DNA of 64,000 nucleotides, taken from Massiliimalia sp964370215. Its GTDB lineage: Bacteria; Bacillota; Clostridia; Oscillospirales; Ruminococcaceae. A model generated the notes under the pieces. That model did not search any database. It had not been told where the DNA came from and worked only from the letters and a program-made list of their open reading frames with translations. The stretch is from NCBI GenBank assembly GCA_964370215.1, contig CAYJIM010000004.1, positions 1 through 64,000 of the forward strand, read 5' to 3'. Numbering within the stretch: the stretch's first letter is position 1; each line of letters opens with the position of its first letter. Below are positions 1 through 9,800 of this stretch, piece after piece. The translations under genes and the position numbers were made by a program.

Positions 1-280
1 TTTTGGTGTTTCAAAAGTGGCGAAAGTTGATTGTTGCAACAAGCCCTTAGGAGGGGTTTATTATATCCATTTAACTAAGAGGGCGGATAATTTCAGAAAG
101 CTGTTGGGGGACCAAAATAGAAAAGATGTTTTTTGATCTCCCAAGAATTTCTAAAAAGCAATTATTTTTTCGGTTTTTTGTTGCAGTTTTTGATATTTCT
201 GCTATAATTATAGGAGAGCAATTCTAACTGTTTTGTAATTATGCTGAAATTTGATTTCGTATTTGACAAAAACAGTGTAA
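1..280. other. Intergenic region at left edge, no gene recognised
   Basis: No convincing reading frame is visible on either strand before the end of tadA at 281. The stretch is AT-rich. It holds an imperfect hairpin at about 106-142 (a GGGGGACCAAAA arm against TTTTGATCTCCC) and one good sigma-A-like promoter at 181-208, listed separately. I looked for a signal recognition particle RNA, which adjoins tadA in Bacillus, and did not find its conserved GGAAGCAGC-type core on either strand. Confidence 0.5.
181..208 (+). promoter_or_regulatory. Sigma-A-like promoter pointing into the 3' end of tadA
   Basis: TTGCAG-N16-TATAAT, close to consensus. It faces right, towards the 3' end of the oppositely oriented tadA gene. 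No plausible protein start with a ribosome binding site follows before tadA is entered, so a transcript would be antisense to tadA or a short untranslated RNA. The site could also be a chance match in AT-rich DNA. Confidence 0.45.
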
Positions 281-736
281 TCACTTTCTCAATGATTGAA
301 AAAAGTCTTTTAAAAGCTGTGCACACTCCTCCTCCAACACCCCACCTTCAAGGGTTGGTTTGTGGTTGTAGGGGAGATCGAAAAGGGAAATCACGCTGCC
401 GGTTGACCCGGCTTTTGGGTCATAGGCTCCGAATACAACGTGATCGATGCGAGCATTGATGATGGCACCGGCACACATAGGGCAGGGTTCTAACGTGACA
501 TAAAGGGTACAGTGCGGTAGCCGCCAGCCACCCAAACGCTTGCAGGCACGCTCAATGGCGATCAGCTCGGCATGTGCAGTAGCACACTTTTCTAACTCAC
601 GCAGATTGTAGCTTTCGGCGATGATCTGATCATCTTGCACAATCACTGCACCGACAGGCACTTCACCGAGCTGCGCTGCAGTACTAGCCAATGTTAAAGC
701 ACGACGCATATACTGTATGTTTTTGGTGTCTTCCAT
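281..736 (-). CDS. tadA: tRNA-specific adenosine deaminase TadA
   Basis: A 151-residue zinc deaminase that converts adenosine 34 of tRNA-Arg(ACG) to inosine in the cytoplasm, widening codon reading. The family signature is complete: H55-A56-E57 supplies one zinc ligand and the proton-shuttling glutamate, and P84-C85-P86-M87-C88 supplies the two cysteine ligands. Length is typical for TadA. It is the downstream gene of a two-gene minus-strand unit, with the CPBP gene ending 11 bases before its start. A plus-strand promoter at 181-208 points into its 3' end, so antisense effects are conceivable but unproven. The assignment is secure because HAE and PCPMC occur in the TadA context rather than that of cytidine deaminase. 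Confidence 0.95.
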   Translation of the reverse strand: MEDTKNIQYMRRALTLASTAAQLGEVPVGAVIVQDDQIIAESYNLRELEKCATAHAELIAIERACKRLGGWRLPHCTLYVTLEPCPMCAGAIINARIDHVVFGAYDPKAGSTGSVISLFDLPYNHKPTLEGGVLEEECAQLLKDFFQSLRK

Positions 737-747
737 GGATAAGGCTC

Positions 748-1797
748 CTAGTTGATGATTTCGATGTAATCGATGATATTAAAAAAGGAAAATACAACCA
801 ATCCCCAAAAGGCAAGACTGGTGATGAGGCACTGTGTTTTTTCCCGATTGGTCAAAAGACTCTGGTCGGGCTGTAAACGAAACGCCCCTATATGTGTCTT
901 TACGTAGCGATAAAAACAAAAACTCGCAATCAGCAGTGTCACACTTTCAAGTAGGGTAGAGAATATCACCGATTCCGTTGTATTGTGAAGTTGCATTTGA
1001 TAGGTGAGGAAACTACCCAGTTTGATGATGAGATTTGCCATCATGCACACCCACAAACGTCCGCCACAGATGCGGTAAAAACAAAGCGCCATACCAAACA
1101 CAATGCCGAATAATAACTGTTGGATACTATTTTGGAACAATGCATATAACAGTGCGGTGACGATAATACAATAAAGATCATCAAATCGACGCAAAGAGCG
1201 CAACACCAATCCACGGAAGAACAATTCCTCCATGACTGCAGGCAATACAATGATCAGCAGTAAATAGAGCAAGAGTGCCGGCAATTCTTGGGGTGTGGAA
1301 ATGGTCGGCGAATTGATGACAATGCCGATTTGTTGAGGCACCTGTGTCAGCAGCTGTACGACAAATTGTCCAAGGGAAGCGACACCGAGCAACATAAATA
1401 ACCATCGGATATGATCGACCGTTTTCATGCGTACACGTGCTTTTGGTGCTTTTTCTAGCGATCTGGTGCAAAGGTATAGACAGCTGAGACCGATGAGCAT
1501 GGGGAAAAAATACAACAATACACTGGATAGATAGAGCGCTAAATTAGAGCTTGAAATCAGCCCTGTCATCGGGTTGACCAGAATGCGAAAATCAAATAGT
1601 CGTAACAATAAAAAGATCGGCAATTCTAAAAGGAATCGCAGTAAAAAGATGAGGAAGATGCAAAATACAATCAACGCAATTTGAAGCTGTAGTTCTTTTT
1701 TTTGTCGTTGTTTGGCGGAATTTGGCAAAAACCCCAATCCGTTTACATAGGTATCCGCATGATCAGACGGTTGTTTATGTGGATCATAAAACGACAT
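748..1797 (-). CDS. CPBP-family intramembrane protein, motifs 2 and 3 degenerate
   Basis: A 349-residue polytopic membrane protein with a short cytoplasmic N-terminus and about eight hydrophobic segments. Motif 1 of the CPBP (Abi/Rce1-like) glutamic intramembrane protease family is intact, E190-E191 through R195 (EELFFRG). The histidines usually present in motifs 2 and 3 are not visible: the motif 2 region reads ALFQNS (about 219-224) and the motif 3 region reads MANLI (about 253-257). The protein may therefore be a weak or inactive protease, or bind a partner as some bacterial CPBP proteins do. Start 1797 is preferred over upstream in-frame codons because AGGAG lies just before it. It is transcribed ahead of tadA; the functional link is unknown. 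Confidence 0.75.
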   Translation of the reverse strand: MSFYDPHKQPSDHADTYVNGLGFLPNSAKQRQKKELQLQIALIVFCIFLIFLLRFLLELPIFLLLRLFDFRILVNPMTGLISSSNLALYLSSVLLYFFPMLIGLSCLYLCTRSLEKAPKARVRMKTVDHIRWLFMLLGVASLGQFVVQLLTQVPQQIGIVINSPTISTPQELPALLLYLLLIIVLPAVMEELFFRGLVLRSLRRFDDLYCIIVTALLYALFQNSIQQLLFGIVFGMALCFYRICGGRLWVCMMANLIIKLGSFLTYQMQLHNTTESVIFSTLLESVTLLIASFCFYRYVKTHIGAFRLQPDQSLLTNREKTQCLITSLAFWGLVVFSFFNIIDYIEIIN

Positions 1798-1934
1798 GAA
1801 ATCAGCTCCTTTCCTCACTTTAAAACACTCAAATTGTAACATAATATTTCGACAAAATAAACCAATGATTTGTAAACATTGTGCAAACGCATCGATGATA
1901 GCAAAGTATATGAAACACAAAGGAGCCACGAAGG

Positions 1935-3251
1935 ATGACAAAGCAAAATGACATGATTTTATCAAAGGCGCAGTGGTGTATACTACTGACAGGATCAGCA
2001 CTGGTATTGCGATTGTTGATCGGTACCGCCTATTACAACACCTTTGATCTGTCGGTATTCAACATACCATGGGCAATCGGGATGGGAGAGCATCTTTTTT
2101 CTGCTTATCAAATGATGGACAACTTAGACTATCCACCGCTTTTCCCCACTTTATTGTGGTTTGTAAGTGGACCGGTTGCCGCTGCAACTGAGCAGAATAT
2201 CCAATATTTACAGATGTTTTGGATCAAGTTGGTACCGATTCTATTTGATTGTGCGCTGGTTGTTTATCTCTTTTTCTTAGGCTGTAGAAAAAGCTTAAGC
2301 ATGGGCATTTTGCTGGCAACAGTTTGGGCGTTCAATGTGGCGATCATTATCAATTCCTCTTTTTGGGGGCAAACCGATTCCATGCTACTGTTGTTTATTT
2401 TGCTGATGGTTGTTGCTTTTCAGGATGAAAAACCGACTCTTGCGGCGATCTTTTTTGCCTTGGGCTGTTTGACAAAATTACAATTTGCCTACTTTGCACC
2501 TTTGCTGCTCATTGAGTTGTTTTGGCGCTATCGCTTGCCGAAGGCATGTAAGGCACTGGGCATTGGTTTGGCAGTTGGCATTGCCGGATGGCTTCCTTAT
2601 ATGATTGGCAGTGGATCGATTACCTTGCCGTTTGAAATTTACTTCGGTGGGTATCAGTCTTATCAATATGTCAATCTCAATTCCGCCAATCTCTATGGGA
2701 TGCTACCTTTAAATTTTGCCCCATCTAATCTTGCGTTGATTGGGGGGAATTACGACAGCATGGTCGGATGGAAATTGGGCGGTTTCACTATGGATCATTT
2801 GAGCACAATCTTCACTGTGATTTTACTTTTGGTGGTCGGTTGGAGCTATTGGCAAAGTTGGCGTAAAAGCATTCGTATTCCCTTTACCTTGAATGCGCTG
2901 TTTTTACTCAATGGCATCTTTATGATCACGACAAAGATGCACGAACGCTATCAAATGCCGGCGGTACTGTTGACTTTGCTATGCTTTATAGTCTATCAAA
3001 AAAAGCAGTATTTTTGGGCATTTTTAGCAGTGACTGCATTATCCTTTTTCAACCAAGCATTTGTATTGTTTCAATACTCCCTTGGCAGTACTATACAACA
3101 AGCATTTGTCATTGCCATGCCGATTCTATCGACGCTGAATATAGCTCTTTGGATTTGGCTTTTGATCCTATATTTCAAGGAACATCAAGGTGTTGAAGAG
3201 TCATACAAACGCATGAAAAAACAACAAAAAAAGCAGACGAGTGGGATATAA
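1935..3251 (+). CDS. GT-C fold integral membrane glycosyltransferase
   Basis: A 438-residue membrane protein with about ten to twelve hydrophobic helices and a basic, lysine-rich C-terminal tail. An early acidic loop (MDNLDYPP, about residue 61) and the WGQTDS motif (about residue 143) resemble GT-C enzymes that use polyprenyl-phosphate sugars, such as mannosyl- and glucosyltransferases of the Alg6/PIG-M/GT87 groups. The likely role is transfer of a lipid-linked hexose on the outer face of the membrane to a glycan or lipid acceptor. Donor and acceptor cannot be deduced. An AAGGAG ribosome binding site sits about nine bases before the ATG. It stands alone, divergent from the CPBP gene and followed 49 bases later by radC. 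Confidence 0.7.
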   Translation: MTKQNDMILSKAQWCILLTGSALVLRLLIGTAYYNTFDLSVFNIPWAIGMGEHLFSAYQMMDNLDYPPLFPTLLWFVSGPVAAATEQNIQYLQMFWIKLVPILFDCALVVYLFFLGCRKSLSMGILLATVWAFNVAIIINSSFWGQTDSMLLLFILLMVVAFQDEKPTLAAIFFALGCLTKLQFAYFAPLLLIELFWRYRLPKACKALGIGLAVGIAGWLPYMIGSGSITLPFEIYFGGYQSYQYVNLNSANLYGMLPLNFAPSNLALIGGNYDSMVGWKLGGFTMDHLSTIFTVILLLVVGWSYWQSWRKSIRIPFTLNALFLLNGIFMITTKMHERYQMPAVLLTLLCFIVYQKKQYFWAFLAVTALSFFNQAFVLFQYSLGSTIQQAFVIAMPILSTLNIALWIWLLILYFKEHQGVEESYKRMKKQQKKQTSGI

Positions 3252-3300
3252 ATAGATTGGTGTCTTATATCTTGCTAAGAGGAGATGAGGAGGTTTTGTG

Positions 3301-4008
3301 ATGGCAACTTCAGAAAATCCACATCAAGGACATCGCCTACGTATGAAAGATAAAATCCGAAACAATGGGTTTTCCGGCTTTTCGGATCATGAAGTGTTGG
3401 AAGTGCTGTTATACTTTTCTATTTCTCGAGGAAATACCAATACCATTGGACATGCACTGCTGCAGCGATTTGGTAGCTTATCCGGTGTATTGAATGCCTC
3501 TGTCGCTGAACTTTGTGAAATACCCGGCATGGGGGAGTCCTCGGCGCTATTACTGCGCACCGCAACGGAACTAACAAAACGGTTTTGTATGGAAGAGGCT
3601 ACCGATTCTAGACTACAATTTGACAGCATTCATCAACTGTATTACCATCTTTCGGCACAATTTATCGGTGAACATCGGGAAGTGGTGTATGTGATGGGTG
3701 TGAACGGGCAATTTCGCAAATTGTTTTGCGAGTTGGTGTCGCAAGGAACGGTGGATTTTTGTCATCTGGATGTCAGGGATTTGGTGGAACTATCCTTTCG
3801 TTATCAGGCAAACCACCTCATTCTTGCGCACAACCATCCGCAAGGAATGGCGGCACCGTCAAGAGAGGATATGGTGACCACAAGGCTCATTGAAAACACG
3901 CTACATGGCTTGCGCATTACGCTATATGATCATTTGATTGTGGCAAACCAACAGTTTTATTCCTTTCGTCAACAAGGAGACTTAATCTATGCGGACCAAA
4001 GCAGATAA
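3301..4008 (+). CDS. radC: RadC-family JAB/JAMM domain protein
   Basis: A 235-residue protein with an N-terminal helix-hairpin-helix region (IPGMGESSALLL, about 74-85) and a C-terminal JAB1/MPN metal-binding domain. The JAMM residues are intact: H177-N-H179-P180-x-G182, then S187 and D190. The family was once linked to DNA repair; its in vivo substrate is still unsettled, and the fold suggests a metallo-hydrolase. The ATG at 3301 is preferred to the GTG three bases earlier because GAGGAGG is then correctly spaced. The following MGMT-like gene overlaps its end by 20 bases, so the two are probably co-translated, which hints at a shared DNA-related role. Confidence 0.92.
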   Translation: MATSENPHQGHRLRMKDKIRNNGFSGFSDHEVLEVLLYFSISRGNTNTIGHALLQRFGSLSGVLNASVAELCEIPGMGESSALLLRTATELTKRFCMEEATDSRLQFDSIHQLYYHLSAQFIGEHREVVYVMGVNGQFRKLFCELVSQGTVDFCHLDVRDLVELSFRYQANHLILAHNHPQGMAAPSREDMVTTRLIENTLHGLRITLYDHLIVANQQFYSFRQQGDLIYADQSR

Positions 4009-4318
4009 CAGCTTTTCTTATATTTATCAGGTGGTGCAGCACATTCCAAAGGGGTGTGTTGCCACTTATGGGCAAATTGCAAGGCTTGCCGGCAATCCTA
4101 GGTGGGCAAGGGTTGTAGGCTATGCATTGCATGTCAATCCAAACCCTGAAAAAATCCCCTGTCACCGTGTGGTGAATCGGTTTGGAGAAGTGTCAAAGGC
4201 TTTTGCCTTTGGTGGAGAGAATCGTCAAATAGCACTGCTGGAAGCGGAAGGTATTGTTTTTTCTGCGGATGGTCGAGTGGATTTGGCACAGTATCAGTGG
4301 GATGGAAGACGGCTTTAA
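3989..4318 (+). CDS. MGMT-family DNA-binding domain protein with retained PCHRV motif
   Basis: A 109-residue stand-alone version of the C-terminal domain of O6-alkylguanine-DNA alkyltransferase. The winged-helix recognition part includes ATYGQIARLAG (about 25-35), and the active-site motif is P57-C58-H59-R60-V61. Alkyltransferase-like (Atl) proteins of this size usually carry tryptophan in place of the cysteine and only flag lesions. Here the cysteine is kept, so alkyl transfer is chemically possible. The N-terminal domain of full MGMT is absent. It overlaps radC by 20 bases and is likely part of the same transcript. The family call is secure; catalytic activity is an inference. Confidence 0.85.
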   Translation: MRTKADNSFSYIYQVVQHIPKGCVATYGQIARLAGNPRWARVVGYALHVNPNPEKIPCHRVVNRFGEVSKAFAFGGENRQIALLEAEGIVFSADGRVDLAQYQWDGRRL

Positions 4319-4372
4319 ACGGAGTACTTCCGTAAAAATAAAGGCAGTTCAACAAACAAAAGGAGAATAGAC

Positions 4373-5392
4373 ATGAAACACATCAGATTGGGCAAAACAA
4401 ACATTACCGTCAACTTCAATGGATTTGGTGCACTGCCAATTCAGCGCATTAGCATGGAAGCGGCAGGGAGCATTTTAAACAGTGCTTATCACTGTGGTGT
4501 CGACTTTTACGATACAGCCAGAGCCTATACCGACAGCGAGGAAAAGGTGGGCAACGCACTCAGTGAAGTGCGTGATGGCATTGTGTTGGCGACCAAAACA
4601 GCCGCAACAACACCGGAAGGATTTTGGAAAGACCTAGAAACCAGCTTGAAACTGCTTCAAACAAATTACATCGACATTTACCAGTTCCACAACCCATCAT
4701 TCTGCCCAAAACCGGGAGACGGCAGTGGGCTGTATGAAGCGATGTTGCAAGCAAAGGAAGAAGGCAAAATCTTACATATCGGGATCACCAACCACCGCTT
4801 GGCAGTGGCGCAAGAAGCGGTCAAATCCGGTTTATATGACACGTTACAATTTCCATTTTCCTACCTAGCCAGCAAAGAGGAAGAGGATTTGGTGGCACTT
4901 TGCAAAGAGCACGATGTCGGCTTTATCTGTATGAAAGCATTGTCTGGCGGTTTGATCACCGACTCTGCGGCGGCATATGCCTACCTTGCGCAATTCGACA
5001 ACATTGTGCCAATTTGGGGGGTGCAACACCAGTATGAATTGGATGAATTCATTTCCTATCAGAGTGAGCCGCCGATCTTGACCGCAGAGCGTAAAGCCTT
5101 TATCCAAAAGGAGCAGGAAGTGCTTTGTGGAGAGTTTTGCAGAGGGTGTGGGTACTGTTTGCCATGTCCTGCCGGCATTGATATTCCAACCTGTGCCCGC
5201 ATGTCGCTGCTATTGCGTCGTGCACCCACAGCAGATCGCTTTACCGAAGAGGGCAAAGAAAAAATGGAACAAATTGAAGGGTGTGTTGGCTGCAATCACT
5301 GTATCAAACATTGTCCTTATGGATTACAAACACCGGATCTGCTTCGTAAAAATTTGGCAGATTATCGCCAAGTGTTTGCGCAAAACAGCTAA
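4373..5392 (+). CDS. Aldo/keto reductase with C-terminal 4Fe-4S domain
   Basis: A 339-residue fusion of an aldo/keto reductase barrel and a ferredoxin-like tail. The catalytic tetrad is visible: D47, Y52, K75 and H106. Near residue 255 a cysteine-rich stretch (CxxCGYCLPCP) and near 304 a second set (CVGCNHCIKHCP) give ligands for Fe-S clusters. Such proteins are common in strict anaerobes and presumably couple carbonyl/alcohol interconversion to electron transfer, but substrates are largely unknown. AAAGGAG lies before the ATG. It is a single-gene unit ending at a strong bidirectional terminator (5404-5438). The family is certain; the physiological reaction is not. Confidence 0.9.
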   Translation: MKHIRLGKTNITVNFNGFGALPIQRISMEAAGSILNSAYHCGVDFYDTARAYTDSEEKVGNALSEVRDGIVLATKTAATTPEGFWKDLETSLKLLQTNYIDIYQFHNPSFCPKPGDGSGLYEAMLQAKEEGKILHIGITNHRLAVAQEAVKSGLYDTLQFPFSYLASKEEEDLVALCKEHDVGFICMKALSGGLITDSAAAYAYLAQFDNIVPIWGVQHQYELDEFISYQSEPPILTAERKAFIQKEQEVLCGEFCRGCGYCLPCPAGIDIPTCARMSLLLRRAPTADRFTEEGKEKMEQIEGCVGCNHCIKHCPYGLQTPDLLRKNLADYRQVFAQNS

Positions 5393-5403
5393 AACAGCAA
5401 AAC

Positions 5404-5438
5404 AAAAAGCCTGTCTACATGTAGTAGACAGGCTTTTT
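5404..5438. terminator. Bidirectional intrinsic terminator
   Basis: A perfect 15-bp inverted repeat (AAAAAGCCTGTCTAC and its complement) with a five-base loop. An A-run on one side and a T-run on the other let it serve both the convergent aldo/keto reductase and the O-acetylhomoserine sulfhydrylase genes. Confidence 0.93.
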
Positions 5439-5445
5439 GTTTCAA

Positions 5446-6717
5446 TTATTCAGAAAGTGCACCGGACAGGTCTGCCAGTAGGTCATCAATGGATTCAATG
5501 CCGACTGACAAACGAATCAGATCCGCAGAAACGCCTGCTTGGTGCAGTTGCTCTTCGGTCAATTGGCGATGGGTGGTGGACGCCGGATGGAGGACACAGG
5601 TATGGGCATCCGCAACATGGGTGGCAATGGAAGCTACAGTCAACTTCTTCATGAAGTTTTCAGCAGCACTCCTACCTCCTTTGATGCAAAAGCTTACCAC
5701 ACCACAACTGCCATTTGGCAGATATTTTTTGGTTAATTCTTTGGTGGCATCATCCGAAAGTCCAGGATAATTGACGGAAACCACTTGCGGATGTTGTTGT
5801 AAGAATGTTGCTACCGCTTCGGCGTTTTCGCAGTGTCTTGCCATACGCAGGTGCAAACTTTCCAAACCGAGATTCAACAAGAAGGCATTTTGCGGGGATT
5901 GGATAGCACCGAGGTCACGCATCAATTGCACCGTTGCTTTGGTGATGAACGCACCGCCCAAACCAAAACGCTCGGCATAAACAACGCCGTGGTAGCTTGG
6001 GTCAGGGGTGTTGAATTCAGGGAACTTATCGGGGTATTTTGTCCAGTCAAAAGCCCCGTTATCAACAATGACACCACCGACTGCCGCACCGTGGCCATCC
6101 ATGTATTTGGTGGTGGAATGGGTGACAATGTCAGCGCCCCATTCAAATGGACGACAATTGATTGGAGTAGGGAAGGTGTTGTCAATGATCAGTGGTACAC
6201 CATTGCGATGGGCAACGGTGGCAAAACGCTCGATGTCCAAAACAGCAAGGGAGGGGTTGGAAAGTGTTTCTCCAAACACCGCTTTGGTAGTCGGTTCAAA
6301 TGCCGCTTGAATTTCGTCTTCTGTCGCGGTAGGGGAAACAAAGGTGAAGGAGATGCCCATGCGTTTCATGGTGACGGCAAATAAATTATAGGTGCCGCCG
6401 TAAATTTGCGAGGAACAAACGACATGATCACCGCAGGAACAGAGGTTGAAAATGGCATAAAAGTTTGCCGACTGCCCCGAAGAAGTGAGCATGGCAGCAA
6501 CGCCACCCTCCAATGCTGCAATTTTTGCCGCAACCATATCGTTGGTTGGATTTTGTAGTCTGGAATAGAAGTAACCGGATGCCTCCAAGTTGAACAATTC
6601 TCCCATTTTTTCATTGGTTTCATAAGGGAAGGTGGTGCTCTGTATAATAGGAATTTGTCGAGGCTCACCGCTTTTTGGGGTATAACCCGCCTGTACACAT
6701 TTTGTCTGAAGATTCAT
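5446..6717 (-). CDS. metY: O-acetylhomoserine sulfhydrylase (MetY type)
   Basis: A 423-residue fold-type I PLP enzyme of the Cys/Met metabolism family, expected to make homocysteine from O-acetylhomoserine and sulfide (or methionine from methanethiol) in the cytoplasm. The PLP lysine is K204 in HSTTKYMDGHG, and the ring-stacking aromatic lies in SSQIYGGTYNL (about 102-112). IIDNTFPTP (about 177-185) carries the aspartate that contacts the pyridine nitrogen. Length and the N-terminal sequence match O-acetylhomoserine sulfhydrylases better than cystathionine synthases or lyases. It is transcribed alone on the minus strand. The leader is short, with no room for an S-box or T-box. Substrate choice within the family is inferred. 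Confidence 0.88.
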   Translation of the reverse strand: MNLQTKCVQAGYTPKSGEPRQIPIIQSTTFPYETNEKMGELFNLEASGYFYSRLQNPTNDMVAAKIAALEGGVAAMLTSSGQSANFYAIFNLCSCGDHVVCSSQIYGGTYNLFAVTMKRMGISFTFVSPTATEDEIQAAFEPTTKAVFGETLSNPSLAVLDIERFATVAHRNGVPLIIDNTFPTPINCRPFEWGADIVTHSTTKYMDGHGAAVGGVIVDNGAFDWTKYPDKFPEFNTPDPSYHGVVYAERFGLGGAFITKATVQLMRDLGAIQSPQNAFLLNLGLESLHLRMARHCENAEAVATFLQQHPQVVSVNYPGLSDDATKELTKKYLPNGSCGVVSFCIKGGRSAAENFMKKLTVASIATHVADAHTCVLHPASTTHRQLTEEQLHQAGVSADLIRLSVGIESIDDLLADLSGALSE

Positions 6718-6815
6718 AAACTCTCTCCTTTATTTTAAGTTGCTTTTATTATAACATAGAAGTGTTTGTGTGTATATGTTTTTTTATAGGAATGTTTTGC
6801 CGATTACTAGTCAAA

Positions 6816-6844
6816 TTGCGTGAATGTGCTTTTTATGGTACAAT
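6816..6844 (+). promoter_or_regulatory. Promoter of the addBA operon
   Basis: TTGCGT-N17-TACAAT, preceded by TATGG immediately before the -10 (extended -10). Transcription would start about 30 bases before the addB ribosome binding site. Confidence 0.75.
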
Positions 6845-6881
6845 GGATTTGGTATATTAAAAGACAAAGGGGGCCATGCAA

Positions 6882-9800
6882 ATGTTTCACATTCTACAGG
6901 GTCGTGCAGGTACCGGAAAATCAACGGTGCTCTTTGAGCGTGTCGTCGAAGCAAGCAAAAAGAGACCGGTACTGTTATTGGTGCCGGAACAATTCACCTT
7001 TGAAACGGAACGGAAATTTTATCAACAATGTGGCGCCGGTATTTTTGCAAGGCTAAAGGTGACCAGTTTTAGCCGCTTTGCGACCCAACTGCTAAAGCAA
7101 CATGGCATTGGGGGTGGGTATGCATCGGATAGTGTCAAATTGGTGTTGTTGGTACAAGCATTGCAAGAGGTAAAAGACCTGTTGGGTTTTTATCAGCAAT
7201 CAGCAGACCATCTATCATTTGCAGAACAGGTGATGAGCACCGTCACCCAATTCAAACATGCCGGGGTGGATAGTGCTGCGCTAAAAGAAACTGTAGCACA
7301 GATAGAGGATCAACGCCTACAACAAAAACTTGCAGATTTACACCTGATCTATCAGTCGTATGAAGCGAGGGTTTCGCAGTCCTATCTTGATAATTTGGAT
7401 GATTTGGTGCGTGCGGCAGATGTTTGCAAACAACATCCACTGCATGGATATGCCATTTTTATCGATGAATTCAAAGGACTGACAGTGCCGGAATTGCAAC
7501 TGCTGGAACAAATGTTCAAAGGTTGTGCCGAAGCGACTGTTGCCCTTTGTACCGATGGGTGTGATCCACTGTTTGCCGGTGTAGAGGAAACCAAACGTCA
7601 ACTCATCAAAGTGGCAAGACAAGCAGGGATGCGTGTCGCAGTACCTCAAACACTGACCACACAACACCGTTTACAGACAATGGCACTGTGCCATTTAGAA
7701 CAGCATGTGCTGCAGCAGTCCACAAAAACACACTGTGCGGATTTGACTGGGGTTTCAGTGATGGTGGCACAAAATGAATATGATGAAATAGAGTACGTCG
7801 CTGCGACCATTCAAAAAATGGTGCATGAGGGCAAACGGTTTTCGGAAATTGTTGTCGCCACCAGAAACCTAGAGGTGTATCGCAATGTGCTTTCGACCAT
7901 CTTTGCACGATACGATATCCCGTTTCATCTGGACCGTGCAAAACCGTTGACCGAAACACCGCTTTACCGTTTGGTTTCTCACCTACTAGCCTTTATAGAG
8001 CGTCCACAGCCGGAGCGCTTACTTGCGTTGTTAAAGTGTGGGTTGACCCCGTTTTCCATTGAAGTGGTCAGCAGTTTGGAAAATTATCTTTACTACTGGT
8101 CGCTGAAAGTGAAGGATTGGCAAATACCGTTTACCCTGTCTCCATTTGGGATGGAGGGTGCTCGAACCGAACAGGAACTGCAACAGCAAGAACTGTTGTT
8201 GGCAGAATGGAATACCTTACGTGAAAGCGTGATCCATGCAGTGAACACTGCGAAAACGGCATTTCAACAACGCCGTGTCCAAAACATGGCAGAAGGGGTG
8301 TTGGAGGCGTTGGAACACCTTGGTGTGCGGGATTGTATCAACCAAATGTTGCAACAGGTAGACTTGTCAAACGCGGTGGCAATGACAGCGGCAAATGAAC
8401 AAAAACAAGCCTTTGAAGAGATTGGTCATCTTTGTGATCTATTGGTGGAAACGGTGGGGCAGACACCTTTGGACAAAAGTCAATTCACCGCTTTGTTTGG
8501 TGTTGTAGCAAAAGGAGTAGAATTGAGCGATATTCCACGTACCGCTGATTGTGTATTGGTGGGTAGTGCCGATCACTTGCGTGCCGACGCCCCGAAAGTC
8601 ACCATTGTATTGGGAGTCAATGACCAAGTGTTCCCCTATGTACCGAGTGAGGAACTGCTTTTGCAGGACAGGGAACGACAACAACTCACGGCCTTGTTGC
8701 CACTGGAGTTTACAAAATCTTTGAAAGAGCGGGTTGCAGAAGAGCGGTTCATTGCCTATAAAACCATGACCATGCCATCGGAGAGATTGCTCCTAACACT
8801 TCGAAAGGCAGACATCAAAGGGGCGACACTGGCACCCTCCTCGCTGTTGTTGCAGTTCAAACGCCTGTTTTCTGAGGCGGTGGTGAGCGATACGGCAGTG
8901 CTGTCTCCACTTGATTTTTGCTACACCCCCCAAAGTGCCTTTTCCAAGATGACAATGTTGTTTCAGGAAGACAGCGTACTGTCCGCTTCCTTGAAAGAAT
9001 ATTTTTCTACCGACGTTACCTATAAAGCGCTGTTGGATGGTATGCAGTATTTGATGGAACATCGCAAAAAACAATTGCACAATAGGGAACAGACCAAAGC
9101 GTTATTTGGTCAAAACGTCCGCCTATCGCCCTCTCGTGTAGAGGCATACCATCGCTGTAAGTTTCGTTTTTTCTGTGAGTACGGGTTGAAATTAAAGGGT
9201 CGGGAAAAATTGCAGTTGAATGCCCTACACCGTGGCAATGCGATTCATGACATTTTACACAAGGTCTGTGTCGGCATCACCGATTATAGCCATTTTTCCG
9301 AAACACAGGTCAAACCGCTCATTCAAACAGCGGTTGGCGAGTACCTTGAAAAAATGGGTGGCAGTGAACGCCAAACAGCACGTTTCTTATACCTTTATGA
9401 GCGCATACAGCAGGAGGTGTTGTTGCTACTGAAAAAACTGTTTGAACAGCTTGCGAACACCCCTTTTCGGCCGACAGACTTTGAATATGAAATCGGAAAA
9501 CCGGGCAACACACCGGGGTATCGTTTGACGGTGAATGACATCACCGTGACAGTGCATGGGGTGGTGGACCGTGTCGATCAGGCAATTGACCAAGAGGGGC
9601 AAACACTCATTCGCATTATCGATTATAAAACAGGTCTTAAAGAATTTCGCCTGTCAGACATTTATCATGGGTTGAACCTACAAATGCTCTTATATCTGTT
9701 ATGTTTACAGCGACATGGCAAGGGCGATGATACGGATATGGTACCGGCAGGGGCGCTGTACATGCCGGCAGGCAGTATGGGCTTAAAACTGGGTCGACAA

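Noticed and set aside
1..280. Signal recognition particle RNA next to tadA
   Set aside because: The conserved domain IV core was not found on either strand.
241..459. 72-codon open frame after the promoter at 181-208
   Set aside because: It lies mostly antisense to tadA, lacks a properly spaced ribosome binding site and has low-complexity proline/arginine content.
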